A stretch of 64,000 bases of DNA, from the NCBI RefSeq assembly GCF_915403165.1, contig NZ_OU659204.1:3162001-3226000 (forward strand), written 5' to 3'. This DNA is from Providencia alcalifaciens. Its GTDB lineage: Bacteria; Pseudomonadota; Gammaproteobacteria; Enterobacterales; Enterobacteriaceae. Shown piece after piece: positions 19,813 through 28,779 of this stretch. The notes below the pieces were generated by a model. That model saw only the letters and a program-made list of their open reading frames with translations. It made no database searches and was not told where the DNA came from. The position numbers and the translations under genes are program-made. Each line of letters begins with the position of its first letter. Position 1 is the first letter of the stretch.

Positions 19813-21558
19813 ATGGCTGGACGAATTCCGCGTTCATTTATCAATGACTTACTCGCTCGTACCGATATCATTGATTTAGTCGATGCAAAAGTCCCGTTAA
19901 AAAAACAGGGTAAGAACCATCACGCTTGCTGTCCTTTTCATAACGAAAAAACACCATCATTTACTGTTAATGGTGAGAGGCAGTTTTACTATTGTTTTGG
20001 TTGTGGTGCCCATGGTAACGCCATCGATTTTTTGATGAATTACGACAAATTAGATTTTGTCGAAGCGATAGAAGAGTTATCCGCATTACACGGTCTGGAT
20101 GTTCCATACGAAAAAGGAACCGGAACCAGCCAAATTGAACTCCATCAGCGTCAAAATTTGTACCAATTGATGGAAAAAATAAATCAGTTTTACTGCGCTG
20201 CCTTAAATCATCCATCGGCCAATAAAGCTAAAGATTATTTAAGCCAACGTGGTTTAAGTGCAGATATTATCTCGCATTTTTCGATTGGTTTTGCGCCCGT
20301 AGGCTGGGACAACCTTCTCAAGAAATTTGCTGTGACCCCAGAAAGCCGCCAACAACTTGATGAAGCAGGCATGCTGGTCACTAATGATAATGGTCGCGTT
20401 TATGACCGCTTTAGAGAGCGAGTCATGTTCCCGATTCGCGATCGTCGCGGTCGCGTAATTGCATTTGGTGGACGGGTGTTAGGCGATGGGGTGCCGAAAT
20501 ATTTAAACTCCCCAGAAACCGATATATTCCATAAAGGTCGCCAACTTTTCGGCCTTTATGAAGCCACACAAAATAGTAGTGAGCTTGCAAAATTACTTGT
20601 TGTTGAAGGCTATATGGACGTTGTAGCACTCGCACAGTATGACATCCGCTATGCGGTTGCATCACTTGGCACCTCTACAACCTCTGAGCATATTCAATTG
20701 CTCTATCGCTCAACAGACACGGTAATTTGCTGTTATGACGGAGATAGAGCAGGAAGAGAAGCCGCTTGGCGTGCACTTGAAAACGCCCTTCCTTATCTGA
20801 CCGATGGTCGCCAACTCCGTTTTATGTTTTTGCCTGATGGCGAAGACCCAGATTCATTGGTACGCAAAGAAGGAAAAGACGCCTTTGAGCAACGCATGGA
20901 AAATGCGCAAAGTCTTTCCACATTTTTGTTTGACTCTTTAGTTCCTCAAGTGGACTTAAAAACCCAAGAGGGTCGAGCAAAAATTAGTAAGCTTGCTATC
21001 CCATTGATAAAACAGATACCGGGTGAAACTCTGCGTCTTTATATGGCACAAGAGCTAGGAAATTTTATTGGTATACCGGATATTTCCCAAGTTCTTGCTA
21101 TGATTGATAGAGAGAGTACTGAGCCAGTTAACTATCAGGCACCCAAACTGAAACCAACAACAATGCGCATACTTATCGCGTTGTTGGTGCAAAATCCGAA
21201 CTTTTCGGAGCTTGTTCCCTCGCTAGAGGGAATTGCCCATATCCAAATGCCGGGGCTTTCTCTATTTCAGGAATTGGTTGAAGTTTGCCGTTCCACCCCC
21301 GGAATGACTACTGGGCAGTTGCTAGAACGTTATCGCGATAATAATTTCGCGAAACAACTTGAAAAACTCGCAACATGGAACGATATAGAAATAGAGGAAA
21401 TAGCGGAAAATACCTTTATAGATGCTCTAAATCATCTATTTAATAGCGCCCTCGATGAGCGTTTCGACTATTTGATAGCGAAAGAACGAACACAAAGGCT
21501 GACACCTGAAGAGCGCGAAGAAGTCCGTCTAATCACTCTTTCACGAGTGAAAACTTAA
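19813..21558 (+). CDS. dnaG: DNA primase
   Basis: DnaG makes RNA primers at the replication fork. The 581 residues (same as E. coli) include a zinc-binding domain with Cys40, His43, Cys61 and Cys64, a TOPRIM catalytic domain (VVEGYMDVVAL near residue 263, CCYDGDRAGREA near 305) and a C-terminal DnaB-binding domain. It is the middle gene of rpsU-dnaG-rpoD. The ATG at 19813 follows AAGAGGCTT. Confidence 0.98.
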   Translation: MAGRIPRSFINDLLARTDIIDLVDAKVPLKKQGKNHHACCPFHNEKTPSFTVNGERQFYYCFGCGAHGNAIDFLMNYDKLDFVEAIEELSALHGLDVPYEKGTGTSQIELHQRQNLYQLMEKINQFYCAALNHPSANKAKDYLSQRGLSADIISHFSIGFAPVGWDNLLKKFAVTPESRQQLDEAGMLVTNDNGRVYDRFRERVMFPIRDRRGRVIAFGGRVLGDGVPKYLNSPETDIFHKGRQLFGLYEATQNSSELAKLLVVEGYMDVVALAQYDIRYAVASLGTSTTSEHIQLLYRSTDTVICCYDGDRAGREAAWRALENALPYLTDGRQLRFMFLPDGEDPDSLVRKEGKDAFEQRMENAQSLSTFLFDSLVPQVDLKTQEGRAKISKLAIPLIKQIPGETLRLYMAQELGNFIGIPDISQVLAMIDRESTEPVNYQAPKLKPTTMRILIALLVQNPNFSELVPSLEGIAHIQMPGLSLFQELVEVCRSTPGMTTGQLLERYRDNNFAKQLEKLATWNDIEIEEIAENTFIDALNHLFNSALDERFDYLIAKERTQRLTPEEREEVRLITLSRVKT

Positions 21559-21605
21559 AGCATCCAAAAATAGTATACAGAACGGCTTAAGTGCCGCAAA
21601 TAACA

Positions 21606-21668
21606 AGGCAAATGCCTGTAAATGCTACGAAATATAAAGGGCGTAGCGCGTAGTCAAATGTCCCTTTA
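21606..21668 (+). other. Structured dnaG-rpoD spacer
   Basis: The 181-base spacer holds two hairpins: AGGCA/TGCCT (21606-21617) and a 7-bp perfect stem TAAAGGG/CCCTTTA (21635-21668) whose loop carries repeated GCGTAG units. No T-tract follows, so RNA processing or stability is a better guess than termination. Confidence 0.4.
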
Positions 21669-21739
21669 AATGTTCTTGTTGGCCGTTAGTTTCGCCGACC
21701 GACACCAATTTAAATACTCAGAAGTGTGGATACCGTCTT

Positions 21740-23590
21740 ATGGAGCAAAACCCGCAGTCACAGCTTAAGCTACTCGTCACCAAGGGTAAAGAGCAAGGTT
21801 ATTTAACCTATGCTGAGGTAAACGACCATCTGCCGGAAGATATCGTCGATTCGGATCAGATTGAAGATATCATCCAGATGATTAATGACATGGGCATCCA
21901 GGTCATGGAAGAAGCACCTGATGCCGATGATTTAATTTTGGCTGAAAACACTTCCGACACGGATGAAGATGCAGCTGAAGCTGCAGCTCAAGTATTGTCC
22001 AGTGTTGAAAGTGAAATTGGCCGTACAACTGACCCAGTGCGCATGTATATGCGTGAAATGGGGACTGTCGAACTTCTTACCCGTGAAGGTGAGATCGACA
22101 TCGCAAAACGTATCGAAGATGGTATCAATCAGGTTCAGTGCTCTGTTGCTGAATACCCTGAGGCTATCACCTACTTACTTGAACAATATGACCGCGTCGA
22201 AGCTGGCGAAAGCCGCTTATCTGACCTCATCACTGGGTTCGTTGACCCAAATGCGGAAGAAGATTTAGCCCCTACAGCAACCCACGTAGGTTCTGAACTT
22301 CCACAAGAAGAGTTAGATAAAGACGAAGAAGATGAAGAAGACGAAGACAGTGATGACAGCGATAGCGATGACGATAACAGCATCGATCCTGAGTTAGCAC
22401 GTCAGAAATTCTCTGATCTTCGTGAGCAATATGAAAAAACTCGCACCCATATTAAACAATATGGTCGTAGCGATGCGAAAACTGTAGCTGCTATCGAGCA
22501 ATTATCCGAAGTTTTCAAAGAGTTCCGTTTAGTACCTAAGCAGTTTGACTATCTGGTCAACAACATGCGTGAAATGATGGACCGCGTTCGTATGCAAGAA
22601 CGTACTATCATGAAACTGTGTGTTGAACAGTGCAAAATGCCTAAGAAGAACTTCATCACCTTATTCAGTGGCAACGAAACTAGCGAGACTTGGTTAACCG
22701 CAGCAAAAGCGATGAACAAACCGTGGTCTGAAAAACTGCTGGAAGTGGAAGAAGAAGTTCTGCGTTGTCTGCAAAGACTGCGTCAAATCGAAGAAGAGAC
22801 TGGCCTGACAATCGAACAGGTTAAAGACATCAACCGTCGTATGTCTATCGGTGAAGCTAAGGCTCGTCGTGCGAAGAAAGAGATGGTTGAAGCAAACTTA
22901 CGTCTGGTTATTTCTATCGCGAAGAAATACACCAACCGTGGTCTGCAGTTCCTTGATTTGATTCAAGAAGGTAACATCGGTCTGATGAAAGCGGTTGATA
23001 AGTTTGAATACCGCCGTGGTTATAAGTTCTCAACTTATGCAACATGGTGGATCCGTCAAGCTATCACCCGTTCTATCGCTGACCAAGCACGTACTATCCG
23101 TATTCCGGTTCACATGATTGAGACAATCAACAAACTGAACCGTATCTCTCGTCAAATGCTGCAAGAGATGGGCCGTGAGCCATCGCCAGAAGAACTGGCA
23201 GAACGCATGCTAATGCCGGAAGATAAAATCCGTAAAGTACTGAAGATTGCAAAAGAGCCAATCTCCATGGAAACGCCAATCGGTGATGATGAAGATTCAC
23301 ATTTAGGCGATTTCATTGAAGATACCACATTAGAGTTACCGCTAGATTCTGCAACGTCAGAAAGCTTACGTTCGGCAACTCATGAGGTTCTGGCTGGCTT
23401 AACCGCGCGTGAAGCGAAAGTCCTGCGTATGCGTTTCGGTATCGACATGAATACTGACCACACCTTAGAGGAAGTGGGCAAACAGTTTGATGTTACCCGT
23501 GAGCGTATCCGTCAGATTGAAGCCAAAGCGCTGCGTAAATTACGTCACCCTAGCCGCTCAGAAGTTCTGCGCAGCTTCTTGGACGAATAA
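21740..23590 (+). CDS. rpoD: RNA polymerase primary sigma factor sigma-70
   Basis: The 616-residue housekeeping sigma factor. Region 1.1 is at the N-terminus, region 1.2 follows near residue 95 ([11 protein letters not shown]), then the acidic non-conserved insert (Asp/Glu-rich, about 190-215), region 2 ([20 protein letters not shown] type, with [15 protein letters not shown] for -10 recognition), region 3, and region 4 ([32 protein letters not shown]) for -35 recognition. Length and motif order match E. coli. Last gene of its operon, ending at a UUCG hairpin. Confidence 0.99.
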   Translation: MEQNPQSQLKLLVTKGKEQGYLTYAEVNDHLPEDIVDSDQIEDIIQMINDMGIQVMEEAPDADDLILAENTSDTDEDAAEAAAQVLSSVESEIGRTTDPVRMYMREMGTVELLTREGEIDIAKRIEDGINQVQCSVAEYPEAITYLLEQYDRVEAGESRLSDLITGFVDPNAEEDLAPTATHVGSELPQEELDKDEEDEEDEDSDDSDSDDDNSIDPELARQKFSDLREQYEKTRTHIKQYGRSDAKTVAAIEQLSEVFKEFRLVPKQFDYLVNNMREMMDRVRMQERTIMKLCVEQCKMPKKNFITLFSGNETSETWLTAAKAMNKPWSEKLLEVEEEVLRCLQRLRQIEEETGLTIEQVKDINRRMSIGEAKARRAKKEMVEANLRLVISIAKKYTNRGLQFLDLIQEGNIGLMKAVDKFEYRRGYKFSTYATWWIRQAITRSIADQARTIRIPVHMIETINKLNRISRQMLQEMGREPSPEELAERMLMPEDKIRKVLKIAKEPISMETPIGDDEDSHLGDFIEDTTLELPLDSATSESLRSATHEVLAGLTAREAKVLRMRFGIDMNTDHTLEEVGKQFDVTRERIRQIEAKALRKLRHPSRSEVLRSFLDE

Positions 23591-23616
23591 GCTACAACGT
23601 CTTCAAGTCTACAAAA

Positions 23617-23644
23617 TCAAACACCTGCTTCGGCAGGTGTTTGG
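23617..23644 (+). terminator. First hairpin after rpoD (UUCG tetraloop)
   Basis: AAACACCTGC-TTCG-GCAGGTGTTT forms a 10-bp stem capped by the very stable UUCG loop, 28 bases after the rpoD stop. The T-tract is short (TTTGG), so it may be a leaky terminator or an RNA 3'-end protector. Confidence 0.7.
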
Positions 23645-23650
23645 TTGATG

Positions 23651-23776
23651 ACAAAGAGGGATAAAAGCGTGGTTTTTCCCTCTTTGTGTTATCAGGCGAA
23701 AATCAATAAATTGATTTTCCTTGTTAGTTTTACAACCCAAAAGAGCCATTTCCAAACCTGATGGGTTTGTCAATGG
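23651..23776. repeat. Three further hairpins in the rpoD downstream spacer
   Basis: Hairpin 2: ACAAAGAGGGA (23651-23661) with TCCCTCTTTGT (23677-23687), an 11-bp perfect stem that can extend by four A:T pairs past a bulge. Hairpin 3: GAAAATCAA (23698-23706), loop TAAA, TTGATTTTC (23711-23719). Hairpin 4: CCATT and CAAACC (23746-23758) with GGTTTG and AATGG (23764-23776), with a symmetric TC/TC internal loop. No coding frame with a ribosome site overlaps them. Confidence 0.6.
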
Positions 23777-23780
23777 TCTG

Positions 23781-23806
23781 ACACCTGCTTCCGCAGGTGT
23801 TTTTTT
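23781..23806 (+). terminator. Second copy of the rpoD terminator hairpin
   Basis: ACACCTGC-TTCC-GCAGGTGT followed by six T residues. The stem is the same sequence as the first hairpin after rpoD. This copy has a good T-tract and is the likely true end of the operon. Confidence 0.85.
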
Positions 23807-23811
23807 ATCGG

Positions 23812-25281
23812 TCACTCACACTCAATTTTTTGCTGGCGTTTAAACATTAACGCTAATGAAAGCAAAATTGCCAATGATCCACCGAACATCGCCAAATTAA
23901 ACCCCGAAACAAAGGCTGAGCGCGTTGCTTGCTCAATCATCGTTGACGAGATATTTCCATGTTGGTTAACTAACTCGATAATTTGCTCAGTGGAAAGTTG
24001 AGCATTAACCTGTTGATTACTCAACAGTAAATCGACGGCTCGGTGAGTCATTAGCGTTCCCAGTAAGGCTATCCCCAGAGTCATACCTGTTTGCCTCAAT
24101 GCGTTCATCACCGCAGATGCCATCCCTGAATAGGCTTTTTCAACACTCGACATCACCAGCGCCCCTATTGCAGGTGTTGCCATTCCCATGCCCGCCCCCA
24201 AAATAAATAACGTGACCGCAATAGGGAAATAGTCAGTATCAGCATTAACCCGTGTTAAAAGCATGGATGACAGAGCTATCAGCAGAAAACCAATAATCAT
24301 AATGTTACGGACACTGTATCGCCGAGAAAACCGGCCGAAACTGAGTGAAAACAGCGCCATTGCGATAAATTCGGGCGTCATCCGTAAGCCAGCCTCAAAA
24401 GCCCCCCAACCTTGCCCTTTTTGCAAAAACATCGCGATAAAAAACACATTACTATAGGTGGCAAATCCGAGGGCAAATGACGCCATATTGTATTGAAAAA
24501 AATCAGGATTTTTCTTGAATAGATACAGGGGTAATAAAGGGCGCAGCACTTTCATCTCCACAGCAACAAAACCCAATAATGCTGTAGTACCAAGCGCCAA
24601 ACAGCCCAACGTCGATGGGCTATCCCAACCAAGATCCCCCGCGTCAATTAGCCCATAAGTGATCCCGCCAAGAGCAACAATACTCAGCAACTGACCTGCT
24701 GGATCCAATGCCGCCTTATCAGGATCGGCACTTTCCGTTATACCTAACCAACCTAATAATAAAGTCAGTAAGCCAATGGGAATATTGATGATAAAGATGG
24801 TAGTCCAATCAAAAGTATCCACTAGAAAACCACCCAGAATCGGGCCAACAATCAATGACAACGCACTGACTGCCGACCAAATACCAATGACTTTAATTCG
24901 CTCTATATCATTACTAAATGTCTGCGTAATAATAGATAGCGCCCCAGGGATCAGCGCCGCGGCGGCAATTCCTTGAACAACACGCCCAAATAGCAGCCAT
25001 TGAATATTTGATGCCAAAGCACAAATCAACGATCCCAGCGTAAATATTGCAATCCCAGCAAGCCACACTTTCTTACGCCCATAACGATCGCTCAAAGGCC
25101 CAACGGAGAGGATCAATGCTGATAAACACAACGCATAAGCATCTATAATCCATTGTAACATCGACAAATTTGTGGACAGTTCTTGCCCTATAGCAGGAAG
25201 AGCGACATTCACAATACTGATATCGAGCGTAGCCATAAACGTTCCCAAACACACCGCAATAATCAAAAAAATGCGTTTCAT
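23812..25281 (-). CDS. MFS drug:proton antiporter, DHA2 (14-helix) family
   Basis: A 489-residue inner membrane exporter with about 14 hydrophobic helices. Motif A is present as GPLSDRYGRKKVWL (about 61-74), the DHA2-typical LDISIVNVALP lies in helix 1, and motif C appears as IVGPILGG near residue 153. It resembles EmrB/QacA-type multidrug or biocide exporters; I do not assign smvA because the N-terminal sequence is quite different. No membrane fusion partner is adjacent, so it probably works alone. A TetR-like palindrome lies upstream at 25327-25339. Confidence 0.82.
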   Translation of the reverse strand: MKRIFLIIAVCLGTFMATLDISIVNVALPAIGQELSTNLSMLQWIIDAYALCLSALILSVGPLSDRYGRKKVWLAGIAIFTLGSLICALASNIQWLLFGRVVQGIAAAALIPGALSIITQTFSNDIERIKVIGIWSAVSALSLIVGPILGGFLVDTFDWTTIFIINIPIGLLTLLLGWLGITESADPDKAALDPAGQLLSIVALGGITYGLIDAGDLGWDSPSTLGCLALGTTALLGFVAVEMKVLRPLLPLYLFKKNPDFFQYNMASFALGFATYSNVFFIAMFLQKGQGWGAFEAGLRMTPEFIAMALFSLSFGRFSRRYSVRNIMIIGFLLIALSSMLLTRVNADTDYFPIAVTLFILGAGMGMATPAIGALVMSSVEKAYSGMASAVMNALRQTGMTLGIALLGTLMTHRAVDLLLSNQQVNAQLSTEQIIELVNQHGNISSTMIEQATRSAFVSGFNLAMFGGSLAILLSLALMFKRQQKIECE

Positions 25282-25326
25282 TCTCTTATTCCCATTATCT
25301 TTCTTTTCCGCATGTTAGATCGCAAC

Positions 25327-25339
25327 TGACCGACGGTCA
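25327..25339. promoter_or_regulatory. TetR-type operator before the DHA2 exporter
   Basis: TGACCG-A-CGGTCA is a perfect 6-bp inverted repeat with a single central base, the form bound by many TetR/AcrR-family repressors. It lies 46 bases before the exporter start. No TetR gene is in the window. Confidence 0.55.
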
Positions 25340-25401
25340 ATCAATATTGAGAATAAAAATCATTTGTAATTAAAATGGAAAATTCTTTATTTGCTAACGA
25401 T

Positions 25402-25425
25402 AAAAAAACGGCCTATTGACCGTTT
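25402..25425 (-). terminator. Terminator of the MFS/NTF2-like pair
   Basis: On the minus strand AAACGG-TCAATAGG-CCGTTT is followed by a T-run. It is 36 bases beyond the stop of the NTF2-like gene. Confidence 0.75.
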
Positions 25426-25461
25426 CATGTTCCACTAAGTAACTATTTTTCGAAATTTGGT

Positions 25462-25854
25462 TTATTTCACCGGTGTTTCATGCAGGTATTTCCAAGTGCA
25501 CGTTTCATTTTCAACATGAATACACGCAGTGGAAATTCGTAACGACGAAACGCCTTCATTGGTCTGCAATTCTTGGTATTGCACCCAGCAATCATCGCCT
25601 GATTGCTGAATTGGCACTATCTGCTCAATTGCGATTGCCAGATAAGGCTTTTTGCCAACATTCTGACTAAATAACGCAGTGACATCTTTGTGGGCGATCC
25701 CCTGCCCTTGGATCGTGATCATTTTAAAATCCGAGTCAAAGCTATTCAGTAAAAGCGGTAAACTCTCCCCCTGATTGCGCCCTGTAAATACATCCTCAAT
25801 AACCACATGTAAATCAATCACACTTTGTACTGCCAGCGACATTTTAGAGTCCAT
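25462..25854 (-). CDS. Small NTF2-like (DUF4440/SnoaL-type) protein
   Basis: A 130-residue soluble protein. The pattern of an N-terminal helix pair followed by strands (DFKMITIQGQGIAHKDVTALF, WVQYQELQTNEG, WKYLHETPV) fits the NTF2-like fold. I cannot name a substrate. Its ATG follows the stop of the upstream MFS gene with no gap (TAGATG), so translation is coupled and a shared task with that transporter is likely. The fold call is from sequence appearance only. Confidence 0.6.
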   Translation of the reverse strand: MDSKMSLAVQSVIDLHVVIEDVFTGRNQGESLPLLLNSFDSDFKMITIQGQGIAHKDVTALFSQNVGKKPYLAIAIEQIVPIQQSGDDCWVQYQELQTNEGVSSLRISTACIHVENETCTWKYLHETPVK

Positions 25855-27186
25855 CTATTTTCCCTTAATGACTGAAATTAACGATAGCAGCCCTAAAATA
25901 GCTGCAATGAAAAACGTATATTGATAACGAACTAGCTCTGATGAAAATGAAATAAGGTTAAAGAGGGAAATTAATACCACCGTCCCCACACTAAAAGCCA
26001 CCTGACGGTTAATATTCCACAACACACTACCTTGCAATAGATCCTTATCTTTAAAATCTATTAATGCACTAATTTGCGCCGTATTCGCACTGATCCCACC
26101 ACCTATTCCCATTAATAAATAGGCCATAATGAGCAATATTAATTGGCTTTGGTTATCGACCCAAAACAAGGTCAAGATCCCAATGCTATGCACGACAATC
26201 CCCGTAATAAATAGGCTTCGCTTACCTAGACGATGATAAAAATAACCGCCGGTTATCATGGAAATCAGAGCGCCCGCCGCATACACCAGCATAAACATGC
26301 CCGTTTGTTGTGCATTAAATCCGATATTATTTTGTAGATTAAAAATATTCAGTAAATTAACGCCCGTAAAAATTCCCGGCACCGCGTAATAAACAATAAA
26401 ACCATTACGTAAATTATAATTTTTGAGTAATTGCAGGTTTAAAATCGGCGCTCGACATTTTTTTGCATACTGTAAATAGACAATCAGCAAAACGATAGAA
26501 AGAGCAAAACTTAATAATGCGAGAGCTAAACTTTGGTAATCATTATAAAGGGAGAATGACATCAATAAGCTCAGTAAACTGAAACTGACTAACAGCAGTC
26601 CCATAATATCGGGCTTTTCTCGTACCTGTTTTTCACTGGATTTTACCCAGCACCAAGCCAACAACGCCGCCAACAATGAGAACGGAAGATTAGCAAAGAA
26701 TACCCATCGCCAAGAAAGAGAATCGATAATCATGCCGCCAATTGCCGGAGAAAATGCAGGGGCGATTAAAGCAACCGTCATGATCATTGTGGATATCTTT
26801 TGGCGTTCTTGATTAGGAAATAGAGCAAACACTAAAGCCTGACCAACAGGAATTAATAATCCCCCTGCAATTCCTTGAATAAAGCGCCAGAAAATCAAAC
26901 TATAAATAGAATCACTAAATCCACATAACCCAACGGAGAGGGAAAACAGCAGCATCGAATAAGCAAGTAATTTGCGCTCCCCCAAACGACCCGCTAACCA
27001 CAAACTGACAGGCATAATGAGCACTAACCCTAGAATATAGGCATTCGCTACCCAAGAGACCATCGACTGACTCGTCGAAAATGCCGAAGCAATGTCTGGC
27101 AATGCAATGGCAGACATAAAAATATTAATACAATCAATGAAAAAACCGAGAAGAAATACTGTAGCGATTTGATAACGATATGACAT
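25855..27186 (-). CDS. MFS transporter (DHA2-like) divergent from a LysR regulator
   Basis: A 443-residue multi-helix exporter with MFS motif A (LAGRLGERKLLAYS, about 66-79) and motif C-like APAFSPAIGGMI near residue 148. It begins MSYRYQIATVFLLGFFIDC. I chose the ATG at 27186 because GGAGG lies six bases upstream; the frame extends to a TTG at 27204 that would overlap that site. It is translationally coupled to the NTF2-like gene after it and is divergent from a LysR-type gene that probably controls it. Substrate unknown. Confidence 0.82.
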   Translation of the reverse strand: MSYRYQIATVFLLGFFIDCINIFMSAIALPDIASAFSTSQSMVSWVANAYILGLVLIMPVSLWLAGRLGERKLLAYSMLLFSLSVGLCGFSDSIYSLIFWRFIQGIAGGLLIPVGQALVFALFPNQERQKISTMIMTVALIAPAFSPAIGGMIIDSLSWRWVFFANLPFSLLAALLAWCWVKSSEKQVREKPDIMGLLLVSFSLLSLLMSFSLYNDYQSLALALLSFALSIVLLIVYLQYAKKCRAPILNLQLLKNYNLRNGFIVYYAVPGIFTGVNLLNIFNLQNNIGFNAQQTGMFMLVYAAGALISMITGGYFYHRLGKRSLFITGIVVHSIGILTLFWVDNQSQLILLIMAYLLMGIGGGISANTAQISALIDFKDKDLLQGSVLWNINRQVAFSVGTVVLISLFNLISFSSELVRYQYTFFIAAILGLLSLISVIKGK

Positions 27187-27251
27187 AGCTACCTCCGGTC
27201 GCAAAGAGTAGAGCGCAGCCCTTCTCCTGTCGATGCAAAGGAAGTAAAATC

Positions 27252-27266
27252 ATTGTTTAACACAAT
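27252..27266. promoter_or_regulatory. Putative LysR operator between MFS gene and regulator
   Basis: ATTGT-TTAAC-ACAAT is a perfect interrupted palindrome containing T-N11-A, in the 98-base divergent gap. This is where a LysR-type regulator would bind to control itself and the MFS gene. Confidence 0.5.
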
Positions 27267-27284
27267 CAAACAATCGGGAGGATT

Positions 27285-28178
27285 ATGCAAAAAAATCTCA
27301 AGCAAATTACCAGCTTTCTTCAAGTTGTAGATTCTGGTTCATTTACCAAAGCCGCAGAGGTTTTAGAGCTAAGCCGTTCGATGGTCAGTATTGATGTCAA
27401 ACAGCTTGAAAAGAGCTTAAATGTCAGCTTGTTGGTGCGAAATACCCGCAATATTGCACTCACTGAGGTGGGAAAATATTTCTACAATGATTTTAAACAG
27501 ATTCAATTACAAATTCAGGAAGCCTTTGAAAGAAGCCAAAATTTAGCAACCAACATAACTGGCACATTGCGTTTTTCTTCAACCAATGAATTTGGGCAAC
27601 GCTATATTTTGCCTTTACTCCCTGAATTTTGCCGGCAATACCCTCAACTGCGCCTGCAATACAGTTTTAATTCTTCTTTCGATGATTTATTGGCTGAAAA
27701 ACTGGATATTGCGATTCGATTAGGGAATTTAAAAAACTCATCATTAAAATCCCGTAAACTCGGAGAATATGCAATTTATTTGGTCGCCACACCGCAGTTT
27801 GTTCATCAATATTCCATTAAAAATATCGAAGACTTAGCGCATATTCCGTGGGTCACGCATTCACTACTGAATTTGCAAGATAGCCAATATATTCTACAAA
27901 ACCGTCACGGCGAAAAATTTGGATTACCGTTATTAAACAGTCAGCATGAATCCAACTCCGCAGAAACAATCCGCCAGTTGGCACTTGCCTCATTAGGTGC
28001 AGCTATTTGCCCCGCATGGCTGGTTGAAGAGGATTTAAAAACGCACCGATTAGTGCGCTTGTTGCCTGAATTCGAGCTACCGAAACAAAACATTCAATTA
28101 CTCTATCCCAATACCCAAACTCTACCCGCCAAAACACGGGCATTTATTGAGTTTTTGGTCGATAAAATACAACTGTGA
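27285..28178 (+). CDS. LysR-family transcriptional regulator
   Basis: A 297-residue regulator. The N-terminal winged helix-turn-helix spans about residues 5-62 (FLQVVDSGSFTKAAEVLELSRSMVSIDVKQLEKSLNVSLLVRNTRNIALT); the rest is a periplasmic-binding-like effector domain. The ATG at 27285 follows GGGAGG. Its position divergent from an MFS exporter suggests local control, with the T-N11-A palindrome as operator. Its stop abuts, base to base, the stop of the converging ABC gene, with no terminator between. Confidence 0.88.
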   Translation: MQKNLKQITSFLQVVDSGSFTKAAEVLELSRSMVSIDVKQLEKSLNVSLLVRNTRNIALTEVGKYFYNDFKQIQLQIQEAFERSQNLATNITGTLRFSSTNEFGQRYILPLLPEFCRQYPQLRLQYSFNSSFDDLLAEKLDIAIRLGNLKNSSLKSRKLGEYAIYLVATPQFVHQYSIKNIEDLAHIPWVTHSLLNLQDSQYILQNRHGEKFGLPLLNSQHESNSAETIRQLALASLGAAICPAWLVEEDLKTHRLVRLLPEFELPKQNIQLLYPNTQTLPAKTRAFIEFLVDKIQL

Positions 28179-28775
28179 CTAATTGCCCGCCACCGTCCAC
28201 ACCTTGGTACACACTTTCTCTAGCAGCGCTTTATTGTGGCTAAAAACAATCATCGCAAGGGGGCGTTGCTGTGAAATACGGATCAAATGCTGCCATACAT
28301 CCTTTTGAAGATGGGCATCTAATTGGGCTGTGATTTCATCGGCAATCAGCACTTTGGTACGAGGGTCGAGCGCGCGAAGTAAGGCGATCCGCGCAAGTTC
28401 TCCGCCCGATAACTCACTAGGGCGTCGCTCTAACCATTGCGGTTTGATAGAAAGGTAATCTAACCATTGGGTATCCGGTTCCCATGCATCGCGAACACTG
28501 GAACCCACGGTACGATAAGGATTAAAACTTTTTTCAGGGTGCTGCGGTACTAACTGAATTGGGCAATAACCGCGATGAGGAACAGGCTCACCATTAAATA
28601 AAACGTGTCCATCAGTGGGCTTTTGCCACTGCCCAAGCACACGTCCTAGCGTCGTTTTCCCAAATCCACTTGGAGCAGAAATGCCAAGCCGTTCATTGTC
28701 TGCTAATGACAAATTCAGGTTATCCCACAGTACTCTACCGGCCTGCTCAATACGCAGATTTTGAATTTCTAGCAT
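28179..28775 (-). CDS. ABC transporter ATPase, OppF/NikE-like
   Basis: A 198-residue ATPase, short for the Opp/Nik family because it lacks the C-terminal oligopeptide extension. Walker A is APSGFGKTT (about 38-46), the signature is LSGGELARIALL, and Walker B is VLIADEIT. The start at 28775 has GGAGG seven bases upstream; an ATG six codons earlier overlaps the upstream gene. Last gene of the importer and of the hydrogenase run. With the neighbouring ATPase it should power two permeases and a binding protein; nickel is the likely cargo from context. Confidence 0.85.
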   Translation of the reverse strand: MLEIQNLRIEQAGRVLWDNLNLSLADNERLGISAPSGFGKTTLGRVLGQWQKPTDGHVLFNGEPVPHRGYCPIQLVPQHPEKSFNPYRTVGSSVRDAWEPDTQWLDYLSIKPQWLERRPSELSGGELARIALLRALDPRTKVLIADEITAQLDAHLQKDVWQHLIRISQQRPLAMIVFSHNKALLEKVCTKVWTVAGN

Positions 28776-28779
28776 CTGG

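Noticed and set aside
23609..23815. 68-codon minus-strand frame across the rpoD downstream hairpins
   Set aside because: It runs through all the stem-loops, has no ribosome site and no recognisable protein features.
23812..25281. Naming the DHA2 exporter smvA
   Set aside because: General architecture agrees, but the N-terminal sequence is quite different from the Salmonella SmvA sequence as I recall it, and no smvR-like gene is adjacent.
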